Source of the DNA: Typha latifolia
Taxonomy: Eukaryota > Streptophyta > Magnoliopsida > Poales > Typhaceae
NCBI GenBank assembly: GCA_019914945.1
Contig: CM034107.1
Span: 682,001 to 746,000, forward strand
Length of the DNA: 64,000 bases
Direction: 5' to 3'
In this document: positions 35,401-48,411 of the stretch, in pieces
Numbering within the stretch: the stretch's first letter is position 1
Layout of the letters: every line of letters begins with the position of its first letter
Translations under genes and position numbers: made by a program
Notes under the pieces: generated by a model
The model's database searches: none
What the model was told of the DNA's origin: nothing
Seen by the model: the letters and a program-made list of their open reading frames with translations, nothing else

Positions 35401-38400
35401 AGAGCCTTCTCAATATTTTCATGTCTATAATGAAATCTGTTGGCATTATTATGATTAATTATGAAATCTGGAAGCAAAATTTTACTTCATTCTCAAAAGC
35501 AGTTGTAAGTGACTAAGTTCACTCTTGTTGCTATCCTAGAAGCACCTATGTTAAAAGACTTTATCAAATATCAAGCTAACATGATGATGGTCTGAGTAAC
35601 TAAGTAAGAATATATATACATATATTACAGCAGAAACCATGTCTTATATATGCTATTGTTAATTTTCTAATATTTGCTTTCTTTCCAAAAATAGTATGCA
35701 GCAGCAAACTATGATGATAAATGTCTCCATTACAATATGTGTGACTTAGTAATATTTTACATCAATTTTGATGCAGGAAAAACAGCCATTTGAGCGAATT
35801 GAGGTCTCCAGAGAGCAAGCTCTTGAAATATTTGCAGAAAATAAGTTCAAGGCAATAAAATTTTATCATTTTATACAGTGAAATTCTAGCCTTCACAGAT
35901 TGATGCCATATTAACGACATACTTGGTTTATTTGGCTCCCTAACTGGAGTAAAAGGAATTGCATAAGCTCAATACGTACCAATATATGATGTTATAATTT
36001 CCAATTTATGCAGGTCGAAATCATCAATGAGTTGCCTGAGGACAAGACAATCACTGTCTATAGGTGTGGTCCTTTAGTTGATCTTTGTCGTGGGCCACAT
36101 ATCCCAAGCACATCATTTGTTAAAGCATTTGCTTGTTTGAAGGTGACAGTTGTGTCCTGAAACATTATTTCTCGAATGAATGCAGCTTCCATTAGCTTGC
36201 AATATAACACAAAATTTCAGGCTTCTTCATCTTACTGGAGGGGAAAATCAGATCGGGAGAGCTTGCAAAGAGTTTATGGGATTTCTTTTCCTGATTCAAA
36301 GCGTCTCAAGGTACAACTTCTGTTATTCAAGATCATTTTCAAACTAGGCTTCATGTTATCTTCTTTTATGTTTTTTCTTGTATCAGTTACGATGTTTGGA
36401 AATTTGCTTTAGATATTTCTCATGTTTATATATAATGATAATTTCTGATCCATGTTTATTTGAGTTCTGCATTCACCTATTATGATTAACCATTATTTTA
36501 AAATTTAAGCAAGACAGAAGTCGGGCATCTTTCCTTCCCCTTTGTTGGTATTTAAGTTCTGCAGCCAGTTTTAAATCTTAAAACATGCAATAATGCATTT
36601 TGAACCATCCAAAATTCTTATGTTTTCAAATTTTCATATACCAAAAAGGGGGCAGTTAAGAAAATAATTAATTCTCTACTATTTTAAGCCATGTAAGTTT
36701 TGGCCTTCTCCTCCCTCTTTAAGGAACCTTTATGTGGATAAAATCACTCCTACATATTGGCGCACTGCATGATCTTCATTGGACATGAAAACCATCTTAA
36801 TCTATCCTTTTGTTGATGCTTGAGGATCCACAGAAGTTCCAATGCATGAATTTTAGCATTAGTGTGAGGAGTTTTTCCTGGTTAAATGCATTGAGCCTGT
36901 GGAACTCAAATTTACAAAAGCGTTCATGTGAAATAATCATGATTGCAGAAACACCATAGATCTTAGGGATCAAGATCTTGACCAAGATCTAATATCATTT
37001 TATTTCAGGGTCATAATCAAACTCTAGTATCATGTTAATAACCATGTTCTCCACAAGATAAATCTAAAGGGGTTGATTAATAATATAATACACATTCTAA
37101 TTTATGCTATCTTAAGCAGTACACTATTCTATAATTTGAATTAGCTTGCAAAATTGTGTTATTAATCTTATGATACATCTACACTTTATAGCCACATATT
37201 TTTGTTTGTTGATCTGTTATTAAAAGAAGAGTTCTGTAGTCTCTTTTGGCTCATTTAATTGGATTGGCTCTATCTTTTTTCCTTGTGAGAAGGAGATTAG
37301 AGTTTCTTTGAAAATTTTATCATGATTTATTGTAATGTCATATTGCATGCAACTTCAAACTATATGTAGTTGATTATGAGGCTACAGAAGTATGCATTGG
37401 AACCATGAGCAGATGTCTGATTTCAACTGGTTTGAAAATGTTAATCAGATCCTGATAAAATAAAAGCTGGCTAGAGACTTGAAGTGAAATCTTCAAGCTA
37501 GTTGGTTGTTACAATTTATCTTAGATTTATTTGTCTCACGACATGGAGTGGGCTCTTGTAAGATACAAAGAGGATCTAGACAGATAAGATATGATTTCTT
37601 TTGAACTGGGAGGTTTATTTGCTTTGTACCAAATGGAAGACATTCCTACAAAGTTGGAAACTTATACATATTTTGTTTATTTTCTGGCGGCTCATTTTGT
37701 TTATATATGTGCGTATCTGCAGGAATACCTTACATTGCTAGAGGAAGCGAAGAAACGAGACCATAGATTACTAGGACAGTCTCAAGAGCTTTTCTTTTTC
37801 CATCCTCTTAGGTGACCTACACATTTTACTTTCTTTATTTTGGCATTCATGTTATCTTCTGCTGGGTATGAGATACTTCTTTAATCATGCAGTCCAGGGA
37901 GCTGTTTCTTCCTTCCAAATGGTACTAGAATATATAACAAGTTAATAGAGTTCTTGAGAAAACAATATCGAGACAGAGGCTATCAAGAGGTCAGTTGTTA
38001 TCTCTAATATTTGATTTATTTAATTGTGTTAAAATATCTTTATTCTCTGGATTTTCTTCTCATTCATCACCACTTGTCAGGTACTGTCACCAAATATTTA
38101 CAACATGCAACTCTGGGAAACCTCAGGGCATGCTGCCAACTACAAAGAAAACATGTTTGTCTTTGAGGTACTAATTTCTTCTATTAATTAGATTGTTGAT
38201 GCTAAAAAAAAAATCTATCTGCAAATACAGTATTGTCACTGTAGATTCTGATTTACATGCTGGATCTGAGAATGACATCTTTCCTGCTACTTGGATTGAG
38301 TTACATGGTACTCATTGGAGTTAATATTTTTTATGCAGATAGAGAAACAGGAATTTGGTCTTAAGCCAATGAACTGTCCTGGACACTGTTTAATGTTTGA

Positions 38401-41400
38401 GCACAGGGTTCGCTCATACAGAGGTGAGCTGCTCTACTATATGCAAACCTCTTAGACTCTTTTTCATGTTTGCCTAACAGTGGAGGCCACTTAGAAGTTA
38501 GTAGACTTTGGTTTGCTTTCTCATGCTATAAGCCAATCTGAAGATTTATTTCGTGGTGTATTTGTTTGTTAAAAACTTAAAATTTGATCGATATGATGAT
38601 ACTAAGTAAAGTAGGTTGAGCTTTATATTCCATACATGGACTTGAGTACAGTATCAGGGCATGCTGTGGTGTATTGTTTGTTACAAACTTCAAATTTGAC
38701 TGATATGATGATACTAAGTGGGTCGAGCTTACTATAATCCATACATAGACTTGAGTACAGTATTAGATCATGTTATGGTATATGTGTACAAGCCACACAT
38801 CCTTCTGATACCCAAAAATTTCTACTAGCAACGGCATACTATTAAGTGTCTAATCTGTACAAACATCACATCATATTGATGCTAGTACTTCAGGATGACT
38901 GAATAGGTCCAGTTAACATAGATCTGAACTCTATGTGGATAAGGGTGCTGGTGGTTACCAAATTATATTAATGCAGTGATTGCAAATGACACCAGAATGG
39001 CTTTAGTTGCCATAAAGGATATAATGTGCTGCTGAAAATTGGGAGTCATCATGTTCATGCTGAGTACTCAAACATGGTGTCGTGTAATGTTATATTTATT
39101 TCGTCTTCGCAGATATACATGAAAGTAATACTTTAGTTCATGAAAATATTCAGGTCCCTAGTATCATTAACAGGCTACTTTTCTCTATTTGTTTTCTTTG
39201 AAAACAGTACTTCTAAGAATCATTGACTGTTTCGAGATACTTTGCAGAATTGCCTCTCCGCATGGCAGATTTTGGAGTTCTGCACAGAAATGAGCTTAGT
39301 GGTGCACTTACTGGTTTGACACGTGTTAGAAGGTTTCAGCAGGTAGTTGCTTATCTATGTACAACTTTTTATGAACTATTGATTTTCTCCAACCATTTAA
39401 TGATAAAAAAGATTTACTTTTTTGCAGGATGATGCTCATATATTTTGTAGGGAGAGTCAGGTTTGTTACATTCCTTTATATTGTGGCAATCTTTTTATGT
39501 ATTTATGTTGTGCGCTTAGAATTTTAATTTGCCCTACAAATGTATGAGCTTAGAGAGTTAATTCGCTCTAGTAATGTGGCACTGTATGGTAAAATCCCCA
39601 GCCCGACTATTGTCAACTAACCTTGTTTGGTCACAAAAAAAAAGGCTGAACCTGTCTGAAACAGTTATGCTACAATGATAAATTTGCTGATTCATATTGT
39701 TGATATCGTGGTGATACCTTTTGCATTTTCATGCACTTTTTCTAAATATACAGATTAAAGACGAGGTCAAGGGTGTTTTGGAGTTTATCAGTTACACCTA
39801 TGGAGTATTCGGATTTACCTTTGAGTTGGAGTTATCAACGGTAAATTCCTTTTCTTTCTGTTACATTACCTGCATATATTAGACTTAAACTTGGGGTTTG
39901 TTGCACAGCATGGCCATTTTGATTTTGGATGTTGTCATATCACTATATTATTTCAATTTTGAACATGTGGATTTTTGGCTTATTTATGCTAGAGAGGAGG
40001 CAACTGTCTGCATAAGTAGTATGTTAACATTCATATATTCTTGGTCCACCTCTAGAGGAAAAGCACAAATGTTTCTCATACATTGGATGAGCCTATTGCT
40101 GATAAAGTAAAGTGACAAACCAACTGTGATTATGAGATACATGTCAAATCTTTCTCTTGCTTGATTTTTCTTTTGTTCATTAACAGCCACTAATTGTAAG
40201 AGATTTGATTCCTTTTTTATTGCCTATCATAGAAATATATGAACTCTTTTACGAGAAATAATGGAATTTTTTCTTTGATACAAATTCATTTTTCTATTTC
40301 ATACTAATAAATAATGAAAAGTAGTATCTCTATGGACATTTTGCTCTATAGATTTATTATTTTGTTTGAACAATACAGAGGCCAGAGAAATATTTGGGGG
40401 ACATTGAAACATGGAATAAGGCTGAGGCTGCTCTATCAGATGCTCTTAATGAGTTTGGAAGGCCATGGCAGGTACTTGCACTGAAACGCTTTCTGAGGTA
40501 TTCATATCTTAGCTAAATTTGGGGATGTACTGACTGCATTATGGTGCACTTATGGAAATGGAAACACTGACAGTTGAGAGCTCACTCTCTGTATACTGTT
40601 TCTCCACAATAGCTTTTAGCTGTTGTATAAATAAGGTCCCTTCTTCTATATCTGTAATTATTTATTGTCTAGACTGCAAAATGCAGATCACATGCTAACA
40701 AGCTGCTACAGATATACTGTAGTTATACAACCTCTGTCTATGCAAATTTTAATTAGAGTGGAGATCGTTCTGAGCATCTCAGAACTGTACTATTTGCATT
40801 CAGACATGTCAATGTCAACTCTCCTTTTCTCTTTTGTTTTCAATCTATATACATGGATGATGCCCCTGTAGTAGCCTCACTTCCAATAAGCTCCAAGTGG
40901 ATTAAAGGAACTGCAGAGGTATAGCGTTCTAATATGTTTTGTTTACAATAAATTTGGTGTGAAACAGTAAACTTAATTGGATGGTTGGATATGTCTTGTA
41001 TTTCATGAAAATTCTAGTCCACAGATGGTGCGGATGCAATGTGGAGTTTGCATCATCAGAAGTTGATAATTTGATAAAGAGCCATTGTATGTATTTATTG
41101 GCACATCTGTTCTGTGGGCTACCTCCTCTCTCAAATCATACTTGATATTTCAAAAAAATTGGTGATACTGACATTGGACAGTAAGTGAAGGAAAGAGAAA
41201 AGTCAGATCAAGACAATTTACATACATTAAGCTTGAAACTGTGCTTTTGGAACTAAAAGCAAGAAGTTTGTAGTTACAGGTGATGCATTAGTGTTGTCTC
41301 ACAATAGGGTTCATATTTTTGGTAACTTTTTTTTTCCCACATTTTGCTTTGCTTATTAGTAGTATGAAGTTTGCCACACTTGCCATTTTTGTAGCCCATT

Positions 41401-42873
41401 AAGTTTATGCTTATTTTGGCACTTTCAACATGATATCTATGATTTAAAGAACTTGTGGGATATAATGTTCGCCAGGGAAATCTGAGCAATGTCAGGCAAT
41501 TATATTCGTGCTCTTTATATCATCCAATAAGTTATGTATCGGGGCCATATTATTCTCATTTTTGCCTGATTGATTAATACTATCATATCAAACATCATCA
41601 GATATAAAGATCATCCTTTCAGGTACCTTATTTTGTGTTTATAATATGCAGATTAATGAAGGAGATGGTGCATTTTATGGGCCAAAAATCGACATTGGCG
41701 TGTTTGATGCACTGAAGAGAAAGTTCCAATGTGCAACTTTGCAGGTTTCATGTTGCAACATCTGTACTTTGCCATATATAGAAAGCATCTTCACTGTCTA
41801 ACTTTTTCTCGTCTGATACAGCTGGACTTCCAACTTCCTCTTCGCTTTAAACTATCCTACTCAGCAGAAGATGAAGCTAAACTTGAAAGACCTGTCATGA
41901 TACACAGGGCAATCCTAGGATCTGTTGAAAGGATGTTTGCAATTCTTTTGGAACATTATAAAGGAAAATGGCCATTATGGCTTAGCCCTCGCCAAGCCAT
42001 TGTTTGTTCTATATCATCAAATACTCAAGAATATGCAAAGCAGGTATAGAAATTCAGTAGTGCTAGAAATATGAGAGTTTCTTCTAGTTACCTTTTTTAT
42101 GGAATTTTTTTTTCTGTTATGATTTAGGTGCATGACCAAATATTTCAAGCTGGGTATTATGTTGATGTTGACTCGACAGATCGGACAATTCAAAAGAAGG
42201 TCTTTTTCTTCTTTTCCTTAACTAAGTGTTGCATTATTTCCTTTCACTTTAAGCTTCGCATAGGATGAATTACTAGATGCTTTTGGAACTTGTGAGATGT
42301 ACAATTTCATAAACTGCATACGAAGTATAATATATGAATTGGATTATGCACATCATTGCAGGTGCGGGAAGCTCAATTAGCACAATACAACTATATTTTG
42401 GTTGTCGGTGTCCAGGAAGCAAACACTAAACAGGTTATACTTGCTACATGTGCTGCATATCTTTTTGCTGGACCATCATTATGTCTTTCCCAGATAATAT
42501 TTATTTAAATTCTTGGCCTAACATTAGTCGTTCCTGGATTCTTGGAAAGGACCCACAACTAATCTAGTATCCTTGTCATTAAAAATGAATTATTTTCCTT
42601 AAGCTATGTGCATCTTAGGTGCATTTGTTCAATTTGTTTCAGTGACTACGTATCTTTTGGTTTCTTGTCACAGTTTTGTCTTTAGTTTTTCAGAATGAAC
42701 AGCTAGAAAATTTTCTTCATCCAGATACAATGCAAATCTCAATAACTAGTGGTCATGACTAATTTCTTCTTTTGCAGGTAAGTGTTAGAATAAGGGATAA
42801 GGCCGATCACTGCATAATGAGTGTCGACGCTCTCATCACACGCTTTAAGGAAGAAGTAGCAGCTTACCAATAA
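32436..42873 (+). CDS. Threonine--tRNA ligase, dual mitochondrial/cytosolic
   Basis: Twenty-one coding exons: 32436-32722, 33844-33955, 34044-34169, 34380-34439, 34728-34817, 35777-35851, 36014-36142, 36221-36310, 37723-37811, 37893-37989, 38081-38167, 38339-38423, 39248-39342, 39428-39460, 39754-39840, 40379-40471, 41652-41744, 41822-42043, 42128-42199, 42362-42433, 42778-42873. It charges tRNA-Thr. From the second in-frame ATG (32550) the protein is 691 residues; from 32436 it is 729. The 38-residue extension has Arg and Ser but no Glu/Lys, like a mitochondrial presequence. In 691-residue numbering: TGS-type start (ITLPDGT), editing-domain HSSAH (129, 133), catalytic Zn ligands Cys389, His440 and His566 (spacings equal to E. 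coli ThrRS), motif 2 around VLHRNE, motif 3 [10 protein letters not shown], then the anticodon-binding domain. Arabidopsis At5g26830 has the same two-start design. The intron after 35851 has a GC donor. Confidence 0.95.
38552..38775 (+). repeat. Tandem duplication of ~112 bp in ThrRS intron 12
   Basis: Copy one (about 38552-38664) and copy two (about 38665-38775) share GTGGTGTAT, GATATGATGATACTAAGT, CCATACAT(G/A)GACTTGAGT and ACAGTAT in the same order, with scattered substitutions and small indels. Confidence 0.75.
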
Positions 42874-43549
42874 TTATTGCAAATCTTTTTCGGCAAAAAT
42901 CTGAGAAAGATATATTGTTTCCTATTTAATTTATAATCTTCTGTATACTCGTGATGATGTTGTGGATTGATATCACACTTATACTGTGTGACTTGATCAT
43001 CAATTTTTGTCTGAAATGTTAGTCAAACAATTCAGTGGTAGCTTTGGTTTTGCACTGATGAATTGTATGAACTTTTTCCTCCTCAGGAGGGTTGAATAAC
43101 ATTTTGAATTTCTAAACTCTGTTCGGCACTTATAATCGATACTTATTATATTGATATTCAAATTTGATATCATATGGCACTCATGATCAGGAAACTAACA
43201 CTTGGCAAATAGCCATATAATATTCAAATTTTCTGAAATCTAGGAGAAGACTTCAAACTTGTATCCAACTTATTTTAGCATGGTTTAAGGTCAATAATAA
43301 TGATGATAAAGATAATAAAAATAATAACTTTAATAAAGATGGTGATGACTATTATTATCATTATTAGCAGGAGTTGCTTCCCTTCGGTTCCGATAAGGTA
43401 GGTCCCGAACCAGGTCCGATATCATACGACCACATCGAATTCGGCTCTGTTAAAGGTTCACCATGGGATCGAAACGGATCCGACCTGTTACCACTCGTAG
43501 TCATTTATTACTCGTGTGCCCTTTGCCCCTTGAGCCCTTGTGCTAGGCA
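42874..43549. other. Intergenic between ThrRS and ribosomal protein gene
   Basis: Holds the ThrRS 3'UTR (to about 43020-43120), an AT-rich ATAATAA-type stretch at 43290-43370, and the start of the GC-richer ribosomal promoter at 43375. No coding region seen. Confidence 0.45.
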
Positions 43550-43558
43550 TTAGGGTTT
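43550..43558 (+). promoter_or_regulatory. Telo-box in ribosomal protein promoter
   Basis: TTAGGGTTT (telo-box, reverse AAACCCTAA), 94 bp before the start codon. Telo-boxes are characteristic of plant ribosomal-protein promoters and leaders. Confidence 0.6.
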
Positions 43559-43651
43559 CACTTTGAGAAGAAGGCAGCCTCCAATCTCTGCATCCTCTCG
43601 CTGCCGCAGCTCTAATTTCTCCTCCATTTCGTGCTCATCAACTGATCGATC

Positions 43652-45610
43652 ATGGCGGAACAGGTCAGTCTTCATCGACTCGCATCGATTTGTTTCTGTT
43701 TCATTTCCTGCGTCGGTAGTACCCTTCAAAGATTTTTAACTTACCAAGTGGCGAAAGATTCGATTTTGCGTCATATACTTTCTTCTTTTTATTAATTTGA
43801 GTGGTTTTTGGTTGTGGTGTTAAGCATCCGTGCATCTTAAGATATTTTAGTGTTTTAGGTTTATCATACTGTATTGAAGAATGTATTTATTAGTTTCTTT
43901 ACTTGATTTGCTGTTCTGAAATTGATACAGACTGAGAAGGCCTTTCTGAAGCAGCCAAAGGTGTTTCTATGGTAGGTTTATTGACGAATTCTTTTGAATT
44001 CTTCTGCACTGAGTAGAAGTAGAGAGAAATGAGATGGTCTTACGTCAACTTCGCACACTTTCTTTTCGTATCAAAAGAAAGCTTCAGTTCGCACTTGGTT
44101 CAGTGACGATTTACTAATGCTATGGGATGTTTTACAGCTCGAAAAAATCTGGAAAGGGAAAGAGGCCTGGTAAGGGCGGGAATCGGTTTTGGAAGAGCAT
44201 TGGACTTGGATTTAAGACTCCAAGAGAGGCCGTTGAAGGTCCGATTCTGAAGCATCTAATTGAGGAATTTGTAGTTGACTATATTGCATTCTTTTAATTT
44301 TCTATGTTGAGGGTATTGTCTTGGGAGTTATACTGGTCTATCTTATTTCTTATGCAATTGTTTTTCTTTGTGATCATTAATCAGAAGTCCAATTGTTAAA
44401 TTTCGACAAAGTTCCACCTCCAGATTTGTATTTATGCTGCATCATACTTTTAAAGTTCAGCTGTTTGAGTTTTAGGTTGGTGGCTAATAGGAGTTGTTGA
44501 GTTCCTGTTTGAGGCAATTTTAAGCAAGACAGGATTTGGTGTGAAACCTTTAGGATTAATTGCTATCATGTAAGGCACAATATAACTAAATTATTCTGGA
44601 TTTTTTTTAAATTTTGCGTACTTACTTTTCTGGAGCTTCCTAGTTCACCTTTTTTGGAGAGCCTAATCTAGGAAAACCAACTAGCTAACTTATTCATTCG
44701 ATCTCTTGGTTCTTATTATTTGCATTTCCTCTGGCTCTTGTACTTTTTTATTTTCTTTAGTTTCAGAACTGATTGCTCATCCAAAGAAAAGCCACCTTAG
44801 AGCAAGTATTCTAGATTTTAGTTACCTTTTAGAACTTTGTCTCTTCAGTTCCTTAACTAGTCTTTATTCCAAAGAAGCTAACCAATTAAGGATCAACAAG
44901 AAACAATCTGCAACTATCTTTTTTTTGTAAATTATAAATCATTCTATACTCTTTTAGTTTGAGCACAATCCAGTAGATGGAATTCTGTGAAATTTACATT
45001 CCATGATTGTTCTCAATTTTGTAAATCATCTACAGGAACCTACATTGACAAGAAGTGCCCATTTACTGGCAATGTTTCAATTAGGGGTCGCATCTTAGCT
45101 GGCACATGCCATAGTGCCAAGATGAACAGGACTATCATTGTTCGCCGAAACTACCTTCACTTTGTGAAGAAATATCAAAGGCAAGAAAAGGAAGAAATAT
45201 CTTGTCATTCCAATTTTATTGTTTTTTTCCTCATTGTTTGTGATTCCATTTTGTTGATAGGTATGAGAAAAGACACTCAAACATCCCAGCACATATATCC
45301 CCTTGCTTCCGTGTGAAAGAAGGTGACCACGTCATTATCGGCCAATGCAGGTATGCATCTGAGTGTAAAGATGATGAGCTTTTCTTATTTATGATGAAAA
45401 TTAGTCCTTCGCTTTTGTATTGGTAATTGTAGTTAGCAAAAACAAAAAGGTAGCGAAGGTTTTGGTACATTTTATATTTCACAGTTTTGAGACATCTTCT
45501 CTATTTTCTCATCCAGACCATTGTCAAAGACTGTTCGCTTCAATGTACTGAAAGTTATACCAGCTGGATCAACCGGCGGAGGCGGGAAGAAAGCATTCAC
45601 TGCTGTTTGA
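43652..45610 (+). CDS. RPS11: Cytosolic small-subunit ribosomal protein uS17 (S11)
   Basis: Six coding exons: 43652-43663, 43931-43971, 44138-44238, 45036-45180, 45261-45350, 45517-45610, giving 160 residues, the family's normal length. The protein starts [17 protein letters not shown], has the basic [20 protein letters not shown] segment, [40 protein letters not shown], and ends [10 protein letters not shown]. uS17 binds the 5' domain of 18S rRNA in the 40S subunit. The fourth intron (45181-45260, 80 bp) has a GC donor (CAAAG/GCAAGA) with a normal AG acceptor. That join is needed to restore the invariant [11 protein letters not shown] telo-box precedes the leader. Confidence 0.95.
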
Positions 45611-46852
45611 GTCATTAAATCAATTGTCACAACTTTGCATCTTGTAGAAGACTTATTATGTTGTTGGTAGTAGCAACCTGAGGTTTGGTTGTTTCCTGTC
45701 AGTCTGTTTCATTAATGCATCAAGCTTCTTTAATTTTTTATGATTCAGCATTTGTTCCTTTTTCTTTGTCCTGAGCTTGCTCAAGTGATTTAGTTGTTGT
45801 TCTCCATTTATCTTTTCCCGTTGGGGCTTATCTCCTCTCAGATAGACAGTGCCCATAATGTGCCAGATTAGGAATGCATTATCCAGTTGTGCTACCATAA
45901 CTTAAGAACTTTGAGCAAGTAAAGTGCATTAGTGAATACTAGAAATTACAATCTGGAGGACCTCCTTTCCTCTGTGGTTCCTTGGACTTGATTTTGGAAA
46001 TCGATAACATTCTTATCCATATTAGTAGTTTCTGACAGGCCACATCCTCTCTTTTGCTGCATGATATCATCATGTGTTGGAGGTGCAACCTTTTCAACTG
46101 GGCCTACCAAATTGCTGCATAGATTCCCCTCTTCAGTAGATAATCAGATATGAGGTCTCACTCAGAAAAAGAAAGTGGGTCATACTCTCATTAAAGAGAG
46201 GTTATTTTTTTTGTTTGTTTTCTGAGTGAAGTAGAAATCTTTTATAGTGCAACCTTAAATTGTTACCCCTGAGACTGCTGGTGTCGTAGAATGCTCATAT
46301 TGGGAGCCACTGGAATTCAAGCCGAGAAATTCTCGTACCGAATTCTTATGAGTTTTAGACAATAAATACTGCTATGCTTACAATTACTTTACAACCATTC
46401 TATAAAAATAAATAATGTAGTATCTTATTAAACTATGATTTTTTTTTCTTTACATATATTAACACATCATCAACATTTGTAGAACTTTTATAAAGTATTT
46501 GTGGGTGAGGCTTTATTCTTAAAACAATTATGCATGCAAATATTATTCTTTTTTCTATTTTGTTGGAATAATGGATTTGACAACCAATATAAGTTGTAGT
46601 CGCTTGCAAGTTGCAATCAACAGCATATTGCTTCCTGTAGTTGATCAGAACATAACGTTATCTTATTCCACGTCGGATAGCCTGGAGCAGTGCCCCACAC
46701 TCACGGGCGATTCCGGAACTTTTTATTTTTTAATGACTAAACTACCCTTTACATCTCCTCCTACGCGCGATTCCCCCCGCCCCCGCCCACTGCTTTCTCG
46801 TCACTCCTTCAACGACCGCGTTATATCCTTCCCCGTCTTTTTCCCCCCAACC
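45611..46852. other. Intergenic, no gene seen
   Basis: Holds the uS17 3'UTR, then AT-rich sequence. A GC-richer stretch from 46690 leads into the promoter of the next gene. The open frame at 46571-46861 runs through this promoter and is not credible. Confidence 0.45.
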
Positions 46853-46859
46853 TATAAAT
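46853..46859 (+). promoter_or_regulatory. TATA box of the 110-residue gene
   Basis: TATAAAT at 46853-46859, just over 100 bp before the ATG at 46959. The intervening C-rich leader contains an AACCCTAA word at 46928-46935. Confidence 0.6.
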
Positions 46860-46958
46860 GACGATACTGCCGTCTCCAAACTCCATTCCCATCTCTTCGT
46901 CTTCCTTCCACTATTCCCCCAAAAACATAACCCTAACCCCTAGACTTTCGAATTCGAT

Positions 46959-47291
46959 ATGGAGAAGGAGAAGCTCCGCAACTGGATCTGTTTCTCGTGC
47001 TGCTTCAACGCCTGCGGCGGCGCCGATGACGGCGACGGCGAGCGGCCGGCGTCTCTCATCCGGTCGTCTTCCACGTGGCTGCGGGCGAGGGTGCCGGCAA
47101 TCGGCGAGAGGTGGAGAGGCCTGATTGGAAGGCGGCGCCGGATCGCCGGCGGCGACTTTAGCTACGATCCACTCAGCTACGCTCGCAACTTCGACGAGGG
47201 AATCGAGGACGGCGGCGAACTCGCCGGCGAGGGGTTCCGGTATCGGAGCTTCTCGTCTCGCCTCCCGGCGTCCCCGTCGCCGTCGGGATAG
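46959..47291 (+). CDS. Small conserved-looking plant protein, function unknown
   Basis: A single exon encodes 110 residues and is strongly GC-rich. The N-terminus is MEKEKLRNWICFSCCFNACG, with a CCF/C cluster that could be palmitoylated (inference). A basic middle (WRGLIGRRRRIAGG) follows, then DFSYDPLSYARNFDEGIEDG, and the C-terminus is FRYRSFSSRLPASPSPSG. The DFxYDPLSYxxNFDxG block followed by a Phe-Arg-Ser-Phe-Ser-Ser-Arg-type tail resembles a family of small plant proteins annotated as uncharacterised or stress-induced. I recognise the pattern but not a function. A TATA box and leader are properly placed, which supports a real gene over a chance GC-rich open frame. Other frames are open here too because of composition, but lack the motif. 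Confidence 0.7.
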   Translation: MEKEKLRNWICFSCCFNACGGADDGDGERPASLIRSSSTWLRARVPAIGERWRGLIGRRRRIAGGDFSYDPLSYARNFDEGIEDGGELAGEGFRYRSFSSRLPASPSPSG

Positions 47292-48411
47292 CGTCATTAG
47301 GGTTTGGAAATCGATGCTATCGGAAGAACCGACGATCCGTTAGTTTGTATGCATGTATATATCTTTGTAACGATCATGTAGTAAGGAGATTCTTTTGTAT
47401 CTATTTTAAATTGGCAGTGGCAAAAATGAGATTTAAAAGAATATATGGCTAGATTTATCTTTTTACATTGGAATGTTAATGTCTTCACATCTAATATGAT
47501 AGAATTTTCAGGTTAAATAAACTTTGGACCAAAATCACGTTATCTACTTGAATTTTACTTGAATCATTACGTTTTCCTATACCTTTTGATTAAACTGTAA
47601 ATATAAATATCACTAATAAATATTACAGAATAATTTAAATGACCTTAAATATATATATACATATATTCAGATAAAAAGTTTTAAGAGTGGTAGGGTTAAA
47701 GAAATTTTATTTAAACTGGTAATAAGTCTTAAATTAAAAGGACACAACAATGACTTTAGAATAAAAATCTAATTATTGTAATTAGCTAAAAGTGCAAAGA
47801 GACAAACTAAAGTTTACAGGGGAAAAGTGATTTTGGTCCTTTAGGTAATTATATTATCGATCCAACCAAAAAAAAAACCTTTGGTTCCAATTATCTGTAT
47901 GCCTTCTTGGATACCAACAAATCGAAATGTGATATAGAAAGAGGGAAAAATAAATGGAGGGGAATAGTATCAGAGAGAAGGAACTTTTCTAAAAGAAAAT
48001 ATCAGAAAAATGACGTATGGACATTAGCCGAGTCCAGCGGACGGGCTAATGAACACAAAGCTCTGGGCCGAGCCAGGCCCAAAGCGTGTTCTCGGCTCGG
48101 GTTTTAGACAAGAAAATCCCACGTAAATAAATACCGGCAGGCTTATCTGTGGCTTAATAAATAAAAGAATTAATCTAGTTGTGTAAGTCATCTTACATGT
48201 TTTAAGATCTATGTGCATTTGTATTGAGAAATTTCTTAATTAGACTTTTGTCTAGTTTATGAAAATAAAAAAAGCATAATGGGAGGAGTAACAGGTATTG
48301 CTCGATGGGAGAGTTCAAATTGTGAAAGCAAAGAATCTATGCAAGAGGACAACCGGGCACTATAGTTTCTTTTTATTTATTTTTTTATTTGGCCTTGTCG
48401 TAAAGCGTGTT
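47292..48411. other. Intergenic before the NLR cluster
   Basis: AT-rich. A GC-richer patch at 48025-48110 reads like repetitive DNA but has no identifiable ends. No gene seen. Confidence 0.4.

Noticed and set aside
41515..41565. Word resembling antisense U6 snRNA (GGGGCCATATTATTCTC)
   Set aside because: Match is limited to about 15 bases with mismatches; neither 5' hairpin nor rest of U6 is present in this ThrRS intron.
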